Shown: positions 9,500 to 16,961 of the stretch, piece after piece | Position numbering within the stretch: the stretch's first letter is position 1 | How the letters are laid out: every line of letters begins with the position of its first letter | Source of the DNA: Streptomyces sp. NBS 14/10 | GTDB lineage: Bacteria; Actinomycetota; Actinomycetes; Streptomycetales; Streptomycetaceae | DNA: 64,000 nucleotides | Assembly (NCBI RefSeq): GCF_002224125.1 | Contig: NZ_NCSM01000035.1 | Span: 113,893 to 177,892 of the forward strand | Direction of reading: 5' to 3' | Position numbers and translations under genes: made by a program | Notes under the pieces: model-generated | What the model saw: the letters and a program-made list of their open reading frames with translations, nothing else | Databases searched by the model: none | Told to the model about the DNA's origin: nothing

Positions 9500-10927
9500 T
9501 CACTTTGTGATGGAGGGGGTGGCGTGGGCGGGTTCGGGCGCGCGCGAAGCGTCGTCGACCCCAGAGTCGGACTCGGTCTCGGTCTCGGTCTCCGACTCGG
9601 ACTCGGACTCGGACTGCGCGAGGAACGCGGCGGGGTCGGCCAGGGCGCGCTGCACCTTGTCGACGTCCATCTCCTTGCACCACTTGGCCAGGACGAAGGT
9701 GGCGACCACATTGCCGAAGGTGTTGCAGAACGCCGTGGCCATGGACATGAAGCGGTACACGCCGAAGAGGACAGCAGTGCCCTCGACGGGGAGGGTCCCG
9801 GTCGCCGCGACCGTGGAGGTGAAGACGACGAACGTCCCGCCGGACACGGTGGCCGCGCCCTTGGACGTCAGCAGCATGATCAGGAGCAGGCCGAGCTGTT
9901 CGGGGATGCCCATGGGGATCCCGTACGCGTTGGCGACGAACAGGGTGCAGATGGACATGTACAGCGATGTGCCGTCGAGGTTGAAGGCGTAGCCGGTAGG
10001 TACCACCAGGCCGACGCTCTGCTTCGAACATCCGATTCTGGTCAGCTTCTTCAGCAGCCCCGGCAGGGCCGCCTCGGAGGAGGCCGTGCCCAGGACGAGC
10101 GTCATCTCGACGCGCACATAGCGCAGGATGCGCCAGATGTTGAATCCGGCGATCAGGCAGACCAGCCCTAGGATGCCGAACACGAAGACGGCGACGACCA
10201 GCCAGTACTGGAGGACGAGTTCGGTCAGGGCCAGGAGCATCTTGCTGCCGCTGGTGCCCACCGAGTAGGCGATGGCACCGAAGGCCCCGATCGGGGCGAG
10301 CTTCATGACGACGTTGACGAAGGCGAAGAACGCCTCCGAGACGACTTCGAGGCCGGAGTTGATCTTCTCCTGCAGCTGCGGCTTGAGGGCCAGCAGACCA
10401 ATGCCGAACAGAACGGCCACGAGCACGACCTGCAGCAGCTGACCGGAGGAGAAGGCTCCGACGAAGTTGTCGGGAACGATGTCCCGGAGGAAGGCGAGGA
10501 CCCCGTGTTCGCCCTCCCCGGCCGAGGGTGCCGGGGCGGCGCCGCCGCCCGAGGTGAGGCCCCCCGCGTCTTTGCCCACCCCGAACAGGTTCGCCGCCAC
10601 GAGACCGAGGAGCAGGGCCAGGGTGGAGACGACCTCGAAGTAGATCAGCGCCAGGAATCCGAGACGACTGGCCTTCTTCAGATCGCCGGCGGACGCGATG
10701 CCCATGACGACGGTGAAGAACACCAACGGGGCGACACCCGCCTTGATCAGGGCCAGGAACAGGTCCCCCATGATCTTCAAGTCCACCGCGAAGCCCGGGA
10801 AAGCGAAGCCGACCGCGACTCCCAGAGCCATCGCGATGACGACCTGCGCCCCGAGCCCCCGGTACCAGCGCTTGCGGGCGGCGGGGGGTGGTGAGGCGGC
10901 GTCCAGCAGCTGCTCCTGAGATCTCAT
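9500..10927 (-). CDS. Dicarboxylate:cation symporter (DctA/GltP family)
   Basis: A 475-residue DAACS transporter with eight helices and two hairpins. Motifs include the serine-rich G-T-A-S-S-E-A-A-L-P (HP1), N-L-D-G-T-S-L-Y-M in TM7 and T-S-K-G-A-A-T-V-S-G-G-T-F in HP2. It should import C4-dicarboxylates or acidic amino acids with Na+ or H+. ATG 10927 is preferred because AAGGA lies 9 nt upstream; an ATG at 10951 falls inside the operator. The C-terminus carries an unusual Ser-Glu/Thr-Glu repeat tail (encoded at about 9559-9620). It is co-transcribed with the lyase and controlled by the palindromic operator at 10935-10973. Confidence 0.9.
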   Translation of the reverse strand: MRSQEQLLDAASPPPAARKRWYRGLGAQVVIAMALGVAVGFAFPGFAVDLKIMGDLFLALIKAGVAPLVFFTVVMGIASAGDLKKASRLGFLALIYFEVVSTLALLLGLVAANLFGVGKDAGGLTSGGGAAPAPSAGEGEHGVLAFLRDIVPDNFVGAFSSGQLLQVVLVAVLFGIGLLALKPQLQEKINSGLEVVSEAFFAFVNVVMKLAPIGAFGAIAYSVGTSGSKMLLALTELVLQYWLVVAVFVFGILGLVCLIAGFNIWRILRYVRVEMTLVLGTASSEAALPGLLKKLTRIGCSKQSVGLVVPTGYAFNLDGTSLYMSICTLFVANAYGIPMGIPEQLGLLLIMLLTSKGAATVSGGTFVVFTSTVAATGTLPVEGTAVLFGVYRFMSMATAFCNTFGNVVATFVLAKWCKEMDVDKVQRALADPAAFLAQSESESESETETETESDSGVDDASRAPEPAHATPSITK

Positions 10928-10934
10928 GCGAGCA

Positions 10935-10973
10935 CATCCTTGTCTAGACATGAGCTGTGTCTAGACAAGGATG
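10935..10973. promoter_or_regulatory. Double GntR/HutC-type operator over the dctA ribosome binding site
   Basis: Perfect 16-bp arms CATCCTTGTCTAGACA / TGTCTAGACAAGGATG separated by 7 nt. Each arm contains the palindrome TGTCTAGACA, matching the GT-N-TA-N-AC core known for HutC-subfamily GntR regulators (for example DasR sites). The proximal copy abuts the AAGGA ribosome binding site of dctA. Confidence 0.75.
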
Positions 10974-11046
10974 CTCAGGGAAATATCTGTGTCAAGAGCT
11001 GTTCACATCGCGATCGCCTCCGAGCGCCCCGCGAGGGGGCGTGATG

Positions 11047-11724
11047 TCAGCGACTGAAGACGCGTTCAGCCTTGTCGCGGTGGGTGGTGTGCAGCTCCCA
11101 GTAGACCGGGGAGATCTCCTCGGGTCGGGCCGTCGGGAAGCCGGGGATGACCGACATGCCGATGGACACGTCGATGCCGACATGGGCGGCCTGAACCCCG
11201 CTGTCGGCCAGCTCCTTGTGCAGGTTGATCGCCCAGTTGCGCAGGGCCGCGGCGGCGGCGTTGACGTTGCCGACCTGCGGGACCGGGTCGATGGATCCGG
11301 CGCCGGTGGTGTAGAGCAGGGTGCCGGCGCGGGCCTGGCGCATCGCGGGCAGCACCGCCCGAGTGGCGGCGATGGCCCCGTAGAGCTGGAAGTCCATCTC
11401 GTGCTGCACATGCGCCGGTTCGGTCGCGCTCGGGGTGGTCAGGGTGGTGGAGTCGATGCCGCCGACCGGGGAGTACTCCAGGACGTCGATGCCGCCGAAG
11501 TGCGTGGCGGCGTGCCGCAGGGCCCCGGCGAGGGCGTCGCGGTCGAGGACGTCGGCCTGGAAGGCGGCGGCGGTGATGCCGTCGGCGGCCAGCTTGGCGG
11601 CCAGGTCGTCGAGCTTGGCGCGGTTGCGGGAGATCAGGGCGATGCTGTGGCCGTGGGAGCCGAAGGTGCGGGCGATGGCGAGGCCCAGCTGGGGGCCGGC
11701 GCCGACGATGGCGATGGTGGGCAT
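11047..11724 (-). CDS. Short-chain dehydrogenase-like protein without the YxxxK active site
   Basis: A 225-residue SDR with an N-terminal nucleotide-binding motif G-A-G-P-Q-L-G (8-14) and the S-R-N-R motif typical of NADP(H) preference. Where active SDRs have Tyr-x-x-x-Lys it reads V-N-A-A-A before A-A-L-R-N-W, so both catalytic residues are missing. It may be a sensor, a binding protein or an enzyme with other chemistry. It is divergent from tetR (11854) and shares the operator-rich gap, so it is the probable target of that regulator. Confidence 0.85.
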   Translation of the reverse strand: MPTIAIVGAGPQLGLAIARTFGSHGHSIALISRNRAKLDDLAAKLAADGITAAAFQADVLDRDALAGALRHAATHFGGIDVLEYSPVGGIDSTTLTTPSATEPAHVQHEMDFQLYGAIAATRAVLPAMRQARAGTLLYTTGAGSIDPVPQVGNVNAAAAALRNWAINLHKELADSGVQAAHVGIDVSIGMSVIPGFPTARPEEISPVYWELHTTHRDKAERVFSR

Positions 11725-11749
11725 GGGAAGCCTTCCGTCAAGTAGAGAT

Positions 11750-11835
11750 GGATAGGGCTATCCGGTTCTTGATCCGGAAAGCCCTATCCGGTTCACCGCT
11801 CGAGCGTAACACAGGAATCGGATAGGGCTTTCCGG
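11750..11835. promoter_or_regulatory. Three TetR operator copies
   Basis: GGATAGGGCTATCCGG (11750-11765), CCGGAAAGCCCTATCCGG (11774-11791) and CGGATAGGGCTTTCCGG (11819-11835) are three versions of one quasi-palindrome in the SDR/tetR gap. The third lies over the spacer of the tetR promoter, giving autoregulation; the first two cover the SDR promoter. Confidence 0.75.
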
Positions 11836-11840
11836 TTTGC

Positions 11841-11846
11841 TAGTGT
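11841..11846 (+). promoter_or_regulatory. -10 element of leaderless tetR promoter
   Basis: TAGTGT lies 7 nt before ATG 11854, with no ribosome binding site between them. The third TetR operator ends 5 nt upstream of it. Confidence 0.55.
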
Positions 11847-11853
11847 GGTCGGC

Positions 11854-12567
11854 ATGACCCCTCGGGACCAGCACACCGGTGGCACCGGCAGCGCAGCCGA
11901 CCCAGCCGCTCAGCCGCTGCGCAGCGATGCGGAGCGCAATCGGGCGCGGATCATCGCCGCCGCGCGCACGGTGTTCGGCCGCGACGGGCTGAACGCGTCG
12001 ATGGCCTCGGTCGCGCGGGAGGCCGGGGTGGGGATCGCCACGATGTTCCGCCGCTTCCCCACCAAGGAAGAACTGGTCGCGGCCGTCTTCGCGGACCGGA
12101 TGGACGCCTACGTGCAAGCCACCAGAGAGGCACTGGCCGACCCCGACCCGTGGCGCGGCTTCGCCGGCTACATCGAGACGGTCTGCGCGATGCAGGCCGC
12201 CGACCGCGGCTTCGCCGACGTCCTGACGATGAGCCTGCCCGGGGCTGAGGCCCTGGAGGCGTGCCGCGCCGAGGCGTATCAGGGTTTCCTGGAGCTCATC
12301 GCCCGCGCGCAGGACAGCGGAGACCTGCGCGAGGACTTCACCAGCCGGGACCTGGTCCTGCTGCTCATGGCCAATGCCGGCGTCCTGAGCGCCACCGGCG
12401 ACGCTGCCCCCGACGCCTGGCGCCGCCCGGTCGCGTGGATGATCCAGTCCTTCAAGACGCCCGCCCGCGGCCCGCTGCCGGACCCGCCGGAGGATGCCGC
12501 TCTGTATCAGGCCATGCGCCGCGCCGGCCTGGGCAGCACCTCAGCCGAGACCGGAAAGGGGCACTGA
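11854..12567 (+). CDS. TetR-family transcriptional regulator
   Basis: A 237-residue regulator with the TetR helix-turn-helix: R-I-I-A-A-A-R-T-V-F-G-R-D-G-L-N-A-S-M-A-S-V-A followed by G-V-G-I-A-T-M-F-R-R-F-P-T-K-E-E-L (residues about 30-80), then a helical ligand domain. It is divergent from the SDR-like gene, and three operator copies lie between them. ATG 11854 is preferred over an in-frame GTG at 11845 because of the leaderless -10 spacing. The inducer is unknown. Confidence 0.92.
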   Translation: MTPRDQHTGGTGSAADPAAQPLRSDAERNRARIIAAARTVFGRDGLNASMASVAREAGVGIATMFRRFPTKEELVAAVFADRMDAYVQATREALADPDPWRGFAGYIETVCAMQAADRGFADVLTMSLPGAEALEACRAEAYQGFLELIARAQDSGDLREDFTSRDLVLLLMANAGVLSATGDAAPDAWRRPVAWMIQSFKTPARGPLPDPPEDAALYQAMRRAGLGSTSAETGKGH

Positions 12568-12598
12568 CCCCCCCCCGGCCGGCGGGTCGCCATGCCGG

Positions 12599-13312
12599 TC
12601 AGTAGAGCCGAACCCCCGTGCGCTCCTCCAGGGCTTGCAGGAGCCGGTCCTGGAACTTGGGGTCGCGCGTGGCGAGGTGTGGGTCCTGGGTCCGCTGGTG
12701 GAACCAGTAGCCGCCGGTGGGCGGCGTGATGTCGTCGTGGGTGGCCAGCCAGACCTGGGTTTGGTGGCCGGCCGCCAGGTCGTCGGTCGCGCCGGGCCCG
12801 CCCATCCGGGTGGGCACCCAACCCGGATCGACGGCCTGGGCGGCGGTCCCCTCCCACCGGGAGGCGACGGCCATGGCCAAGGCGGTCACCCACAGCTTGC
12901 TGTCGCTGTAGGAGGCCGTGCCGTCGGCCAACGGCGCAAGGCCGGTGGAACCGCCCCGATGCATCGAGCTGCTCAGGTAGATGAGCCGGGACGGCCTGTC
13001 CATAAGGGCCGTCAGCAGATAGGGCGCGATCGTGTTGACGGTGGCCGCCTCGGGGGTGTGCATGGTGCCGGCATTGTGGATGACCGCGTCGAAGCGGCCG
13101 AACGCGGCAGCCTGCCGGGCAACACCGGTGATCTCGCCGGTCTCGGCCAGATCCCCGGTGACCACGCCCGCCCACCGGCCCCCTCCCGCCGGCGCGGCGA
13201 CGCGTGCCGGGGTACGGGCGTGGACGACGACGTCGTGCCCGCCTGCGGCCAGCGCGGTCGCCGTCGAGTAGCCGAGCCCGCCGGAGGCTCCCGTCACCAA
13301 GATCAGTGCCAT
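12599..13312 (-). CDS. Classical short-chain dehydrogenase/reductase
   Basis: A 237-residue SDR with T-G-A-S-G-G-L-G (7-14), N-A-G (80-82), the catalytic Ser in L-S-S-S and Y-S-D-S-K for Tyr/Lys, so it should be catalytically competent. The H-A-R-T segment suggests NADPH use. It follows the zinc alcohol dehydrogenase on the same strand (61-bp gap) and converges on tetR with a 31-bp gap. Co-regulation with the dehydrogenase by the XRE regulator is inferred. The substrate is unknown. Confidence 0.87.
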   Translation of the reverse strand: MALILVTGASGGLGYSTATALAAGGHDVVVHARTPARVAAPAGGGRWAGVVTGDLAETGEITGVARQAAAFGRFDAVIHNAGTMHTPEAATVNTIAPYLLTALMDRPSRLIYLSSSMHRGGSTGLAPLADGTASYSDSKLWVTALAMAVASRWEGTAAQAVDPGWVPTRMGGPGATDDLAAGHQTQVWLATHDDITPPTGGYWFHQRTQDPHLATRDPKFQDRLLQALEERTGVRLY

Positions 13313-13373
13313 GTGTTCGGGTTCTCCGTCCGTGAGTTGGGTGGGGGCGAGAACGGGCCTGTGGGCCCGGTGC

Positions 13374-14396
13374 TCACAGAGTGAGCAGGACCTTCGTCGC
13401 GCGGCGCTCGTCCATCGCCTTGTAGCCCTCCGGGGCCTGCTCCAGGGGGAGGGTGAGGTCGAAGACCTTGCCGGGGTCGATCTTCTTGTCCCAGATGAGC
13501 TGGATCAGCTCAGGCAGGAAGCGGCGCACGGGGGCGGGCCCGCCGAGGGTGTGGATACCGGCGAAGAACAGCTGGATGCCGGGAATCCGGACGTCGTAGT
13601 TGACGCCAACATAGCCCAGGTGCCCGCCGCCGCGGGTGGCCCCGACGGCCTGCATGAACGACTCCTGCGTGCCGACGGCCTCGACGACCGAGTGCGCGCC
13701 GAGCCCGTCCGTGAGCTCCTTGATCCTCTCCACGCCCGCCTCGCCGCGCTCCTCGACGATGTCGGTCGCGCCGTAGTAGCGGGCCAGCTTCTGCCGCTCG
13801 GGGTGTCGGGACATGGCGATGATCCGCTCCGCGCCCAGCTGCTTGGCGGCCAGCACCGCCATGAGCCCGACCGCGCCGTCGCCGACGACCGCGACGGTCT
13901 TGCCCGGTCCGGCCTCGGCGGCGACGGCCGCGTACCAGCCGGTGCCCAGCACGTCGGAGGCGGCCAGCAGAGCGGGGATCAGCTCCGGGTCGGGCCGCCC
14001 CGGGGTGGCCACCAGGGTGCCGTCGGCGTACGGGATACGGGCTTTCTCGGCCTGGGTGCCGATCCCCGCGTGGACGAACTCGGCGTGCACGCACTTGGAC
14101 TGGAACCCGGCCCGGCAGATCTCGCAGGTGTTGTCGGAGATCACGAAGGAGCCGACCACGAAGTCCCCGACCCGGACGTTCTTCACCTCCGAGCCGATCT
14201 CCTCGACCACGCCGACGTACTCATGTCCCATGAGCGTGTGGTCGGCGGGCTCGACGCCGCGATACGGCCACAGGTCCGACCCGCAGATGCAGGTCGCGCT
14301 CAGCTTCACGATCGCGTCAGTCGGCTCGATGATCTTCGGATCCTCGCGCTCCTCCACCCGGACGTCCCCGGCGGTGTACATCACTACTCCACGCAT
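13374..14396 (-). CDS. Zinc-dependent alcohol dehydrogenase
   Basis: A 340-residue MDR dehydrogenase. The catalytic zinc site is C-I-C-G-S-D-L (Cys about 37) with G-H-E (about 60-62), and the Rossmann motif is G-D-G-A-V-G. The structural-zinc lobe keeps C-x2-C-x7-C but Asp stands at the first Cys position, as in several actinobacterial members. Start ATG 14396 has AAGGAG 8 nt upstream. It is divergent from the XRE/MmyB regulator at 14565, an arrangement common for this dehydrogenase type in Streptomyces. It should oxidise alcohols or reduce aldehydes with NAD(P). Confidence 0.9.
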   Translation of the reverse strand: MRGVVMYTAGDVRVEEREDPKIIEPTDAIVKLSATCICGSDLWPYRGVEPADHTLMGHEYVGVVEEIGSEVKNVRVGDFVVGSFVISDNTCEICRAGFQSKCVHAEFVHAGIGTQAEKARIPYADGTLVATPGRPDPELIPALLAASDVLGTGWYAAVAAEAGPGKTVAVVGDGAVGLMAVLAAKQLGAERIIAMSRHPERQKLARYYGATDIVEERGEAGVERIKELTDGLGAHSVVEAVGTQESFMQAVGATRGGGHLGYVGVNYDVRIPGIQLFFAGIHTLGGPAPVRRFLPELIQLIWDKKIDPGKVFDLTLPLEQAPEGYKAMDERRATKVLLTL

Positions 14397-14482
14397 GTCT
14401 GCGTCTCCTTGCTCCGTGCTTCTCGTGCGCGCCGATGGCCGCACCAGGGGCATCGCTGCCTGCGTGTCCAGGAGACCTCCCC

Positions 14483-14496
14483 TTCCGCGGACGGAA
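14483..14496. promoter_or_regulatory. Inverted repeat in the adh/XRE gap
   Basis: TTCCG-CGGA-CGGAA lies about midway between the divergent starts (14396 and 14565) and could be the XRE regulator's operator. It is short, so the assignment is tentative. Confidence 0.35.
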
Positions 14497-14564
14497 AAGG
14501 TCGGGCTTATCGGGGGGACAAGGTCAACCTCCCTACGTCGTGGTCCGCGATTACCGTGAAAGGC

Positions 14565-15479
14565 ATGAACCAGCCAGGCGGCAGCCGCGCCGACATCCGG
14601 GACTTCCTCGTCAGCCGACGGGCCAAGATCACGCCGGAGCAGGCCGGACTGCCCAGCGGCAGCCGACGCCGCGTCCCCGGACTGCGGCGCGAGGAGGTCG
14701 CCGTCCTGGCCGGAGTCAGTACGGAGTGGTACACCCGGCTGGAGAAAGGACACATCGGCGGCGTGTCCGAGGACGTCCTCGACGCCGTCGCCCGCGCGCT
14801 GCACCTGGATGAGGACGAACGCACCTACCTGTTCGACCTGGCCAGGGCCGCGCAGCCGGCCGACCGCGCGCCCCGGCGCCGCAAGGCCGTCGACATCCCG
14901 CCCCGTGTGCAGTGGCTGCTGGACTCCATGACCCTGTCCGCGGCCCTCGTCACCAACGGCCGCCTGGACATCGTGGCCACCAACGCCCTCACCCGCGCCC
15001 TGTTCACCCCCATGTTCAACAGCCCCACGGTGGACGGACGCGGCCGTGTCAACTTCGCCCGCTACTACTTCCTCGACCCGGGAGCACGCCACTTCGTCGA
15101 GGACTGGGACAGCGCCGCAGACGTCACCACCGCCCTGCTGCGCACCGAGGCGGGCCGCTCCCCCAACGACAAGGGCCTGCGCGAGCTCATAGGAGAACTG
15201 TCCACCGTAAGCGCCGAGTTCCGCACTCTGTGGGGCACCCACGACGTGCGCATCCACCACGGCGGCGTCAAGCGTTTCCACCACCCCGACGTCGGTCCCC
15301 TGGAACTCACCTACCAGCCGCTGGACCTCCCGATCTCCACTCTTGAGGCGCACTCCCTGACCATCTACACCGCCCAGCCGGGCACCCCCGACGCAGACCG
15401 GCTCCAGCTCCTGGCCAGCTGGGCCGCCACCGGCACCCGGCACCAGAGCAACACCGGCGGCCGCGCCCCGTCCCCGTGA
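14565..15479 (+). CDS. XRE-family regulator with MmyB-like ligand domain
   Basis: A 304-residue protein with an N-terminal helix-turn-helix (residues about 10-85: V-P-G-L-R-R-E-E-V-A-V-L-A-G-V-S-T-E-W-Y-T-R-L-E-K-G) and a C-terminal PAS-like MmyB domain (about 105-285) containing the typical W-x-L-D-S-M and F-H-H-P-D-V-G-x-L-E-L-T-Y motifs. MmyB domains in this family are linked to fatty-acid or other lipid ligands. It is divergent from the alcohol dehydrogenase and probably controls it. Start ATG 14565 has GAAAGG just upstream. Confidence 0.92.
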   Translation: MNQPGGSRADIRDFLVSRRAKITPEQAGLPSGSRRRVPGLRREEVAVLAGVSTEWYTRLEKGHIGGVSEDVLDAVARALHLDEDERTYLFDLARAAQPADRAPRRRKAVDIPPRVQWLLDSMTLSAALVTNGRLDIVATNALTRALFTPMFNSPTVDGRGRVNFARYYFLDPGARHFVEDWDSAADVTTALLRTEAGRSPNDKGLRELIGELSTVSAEFRTLWGTHDVRIHHGGVKRFHHPDVGPLELTYQPLDLPISTLEAHSLTIYTAQPGTPDADRLQLLASWAATGTRHQSNTGGRAPSP

Positions 15480-15551
15480 CCTCAGGCACTGCGGGTCAGG
15501 CCTCCTCGGGGGCGCCCATGTCGGTTGGTTCGCCGTTCGTCGACGGCACCC

Positions 15552-16277
15552 CTACCTCCGCTGCAGAACCGTCTCGTAGACGAAGCGATCACCGGCATGC
15601 GTGCTCACGGTGACCTCGAACAGGACGCCGGAAGCGTCGTAGTAGCGGCGTACGAACTCCAGGCCCGGGCTCCCCGGCTCCAGCGCGAGATGCGCCGCCG
15701 CCTCCGCCGACACACTCACCGCCCGCACCTGCTGCACCACCCGCTCCACCGCACGCCCCGTCCGGGCCTCGATCAAGTCGGCGATCAGCTGGCGGCCCTC
15801 CTCCAGATCCCCGGCGACCGCCTTGGCGTCCTCCGGGCCCAGATACACCCGCGCCCAGGAAACGACCTCGTCAGCGTGGTCAGGATCCCGCCGGACCGAG
15901 GTCACACACACCTGCCTGGACCCCTCGGCCAGACCCGTGACCTCGGCGAGCGCCGCGTCCACGGTCACAGGCTCGACCGACAGAACACTCCGCACGGCGG
16001 CCTCGCCGTACTGGGTCAGCTCCTCGACACTCCCCAGCTGCGCGGTGAACGCGGCCACCGGCGCCGCACGCTCCACGCGTGTGCCGGTCCCCGGGTGCCG
16101 CGAAATCAGCCCACCCAGCTCCAGCCGCTTCAACGCCCGCCGCAACGTCTCCCGCGAGACGCCGTACTCGGCCGCCAACTCCGGCTCGGTCGGCAGCAAC
16201 TCCCCCACGGGCCACTTTCCGGCGGCGATCTTCTTCATGAGGTCACCGGCGATCACCACGTATCGCGGCTCACCCAC
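15552..16277 (-). CDS. GntR-family regulator, HutC subfamily (UTRA domain)
   Basis: A 241-residue regulator: GntR winged helix (residues about 5-70, with L-L-P-T-E-P-E-L-A-A-E-Y-G-V-S-R-E-T-L-R-R-A-L) and a C-terminal UTRA ligand domain (about 90-238, ending R-F-V-Y-E-T-V). UTRA regulators bind small metabolites and recognise GT-N-TA-N-AC operators. The only obvious site of this kind in the window is at 10935-10973 before the dicarboxylate transporter, 4.6 kb away, so this is a candidate controller of it. No such site was seen in the gene's own upstream region. Confidence 0.92.
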   Translation of the reverse strand: MGEPRYVVIAGDLMKKIAAGKWPVGELLPTEPELAAEYGVSRETLRRALKRLELGGLISRHPGTGTRVERAAPVAAFTAQLGSVEELTQYGEAAVRSVLSVEPVTVDAALAEVTGLAEGSRQVCVTSVRRDPDHADEVVSWARVYLGPEDAKAVAGDLEEGRQLIADLIEARTGRAVERVVQQVRAVSVSAEAAAHLALEPGSPGLEFVRRYYDASGVLFEVTVSTHAGDRFVYETVLQRR

Positions 16278-16334
16278 GAAGAACTCCTTGCCTGCTCAGG
16301 ACGCTGCCATCGAAATCCTAGAACACCGCCGGTA

Positions 16335-16358
16335 CGGGCCCCGCGCGTGCGGGGCCCG
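16335..16358. terminator. Stem-loop terminator
   Basis: Perfect arms CGGGCCCCGC / GCGGGGCCCG with a 4-nt loop, just past the DUF397 stop (16373) on the minus strand. Confidence 0.65.
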
Positions 16359-16372
16359 CGGCGTACGGGGTG

Positions 16373-16555
16373 TCAGCGGTGTGCGGCGAACCCTACGAAC
16401 CGGGTCCACGCGTCGGGGGTGACCGTCAGGATCGGGCCGGTGGTGTTCTTGCTGTCCCGGATGTGGACGGTGTCGGGGTGGGTGGCGACCTCGACGCACT
16501 GGCCGCCGCTGTAGCTGCTCTTGAACCACACCAGTTCGCCTATGTTGTCGCTCAT
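16373..16555 (-). CDS. DUF397 domain protein
   Basis: A 60-residue protein with the DUF397 pattern: W-F-K-S-S-Y-S-G-G-Q-C-V-E-V-A then I-R-D-S-K and F-V-G-F-A at the end. In Streptomyces, DUF397 proteins are small partners of adjacent XRE-DUF5753 regulators, and some such pairs affect development or act antitoxin-like. The start ATG 16555 overlaps the stop of the neighbouring DUF5753 remnant by 4 bp, the usual coupling. Because the partner here has lost its DNA-binding half, this gene may be an orphan. Confidence 0.9.
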   Translation of the reverse strand: MSDNIGELVWFKSSYSGGQCVEVATHPDTVHIRDSKNTTGPILTVTPDAWTRFVGFAAHR

Positions 16556-16887
16556 AGCTCTCCCAGCAGCTTCTCAATAAAGATGGACGACTCCCGTGGA
16601 TTGAGAGCCTGCGCCCGGATGATCCCGTATCGCGCAGCGACTGTACGGACCTCTTCTCGATTGGTGAGCAGAGTGCTCCGCCCTTGGCCTTCAAGGTACG
16701 TGACCTGCTCACCCCCCTTAGGAGTCATCAGAATGAACCGGCCGTCGATTCCGGCATTGTCCTCACGAGCAGTCGGCATGACCTGGATCTCGACATTACG
16801 TTTCTGCCCGATGAGCAGCAGTTGCTCCAACTGCCCACGCAGGACCCGTTGCCCGCCGAACGGTCGCTGGAGAGCTCCTGCTGACAC
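16552..16887 (-). pseudogene. Remnant of an XRE-DUF5753 regulator (helix-turn-helix domain missing)
   Basis: About 111 codons encode only the last part of a DUF5753 (Scr1-type) domain: R-G-Q-L-E-Q-L-L, then V-Q-V-M-P-like and E-x-V-x-Y-L-E-G segments, ending in I-F-I-E-K-L-L-G-E-L. Intact family members are about 280 residues with an N-terminal XRE helix-turn-helix. Here the frame runs back only into the 68-bp palindrome and then meets a stop, with no helix-turn-helix. GTG 16887 could permit translation of the fragment, but DNA binding is not expected. The break coincides with the palindrome, suggesting an insertion or deletion event. Confidence 0.75.
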
Positions 16888-16892
16888 CTGGG

Positions 16893-16960
16893 TTTGTGGT
16901 GAGTATGAGACAGCGACACGCCGTTGCGACGGCGTGTCGCTGTCTCATACTCACCACAAA
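16893..16960. repeat. 68-bp perfect palindrome (32-bp arms, 4-nt loop)
   Basis: Arm 16893-16924 is the exact reverse complement of 16929-16960, with loop TGCG. The arms start TTTGTGGTGAGTATGAGACA. In RNA from the plus strand the loop UGCG fits the stable UNCG class. It begins 1 nt beyond the EamA stop, so it can terminate that gene, but the length and perfection exceed ordinary terminators here and it adjoins a truncated gene. Confidence 0.9.
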
Positions 16961-16961
16961 G

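Noticed and set aside
8139..10937. 932-codon frame apparently fusing the lyase to upstream sequence
   Set aside because: The codons before ATG 9491 are a shadow of the dicarboxylate symporter; the lyase alone has the normal family length.
13374..15443. 689-codon frame extending the alcohol dehydrogenase
   Set aside because: The part before 14396 lies antisense to the XRE regulator and lacks any domain; ATG 14396 has a good ribosome binding site.
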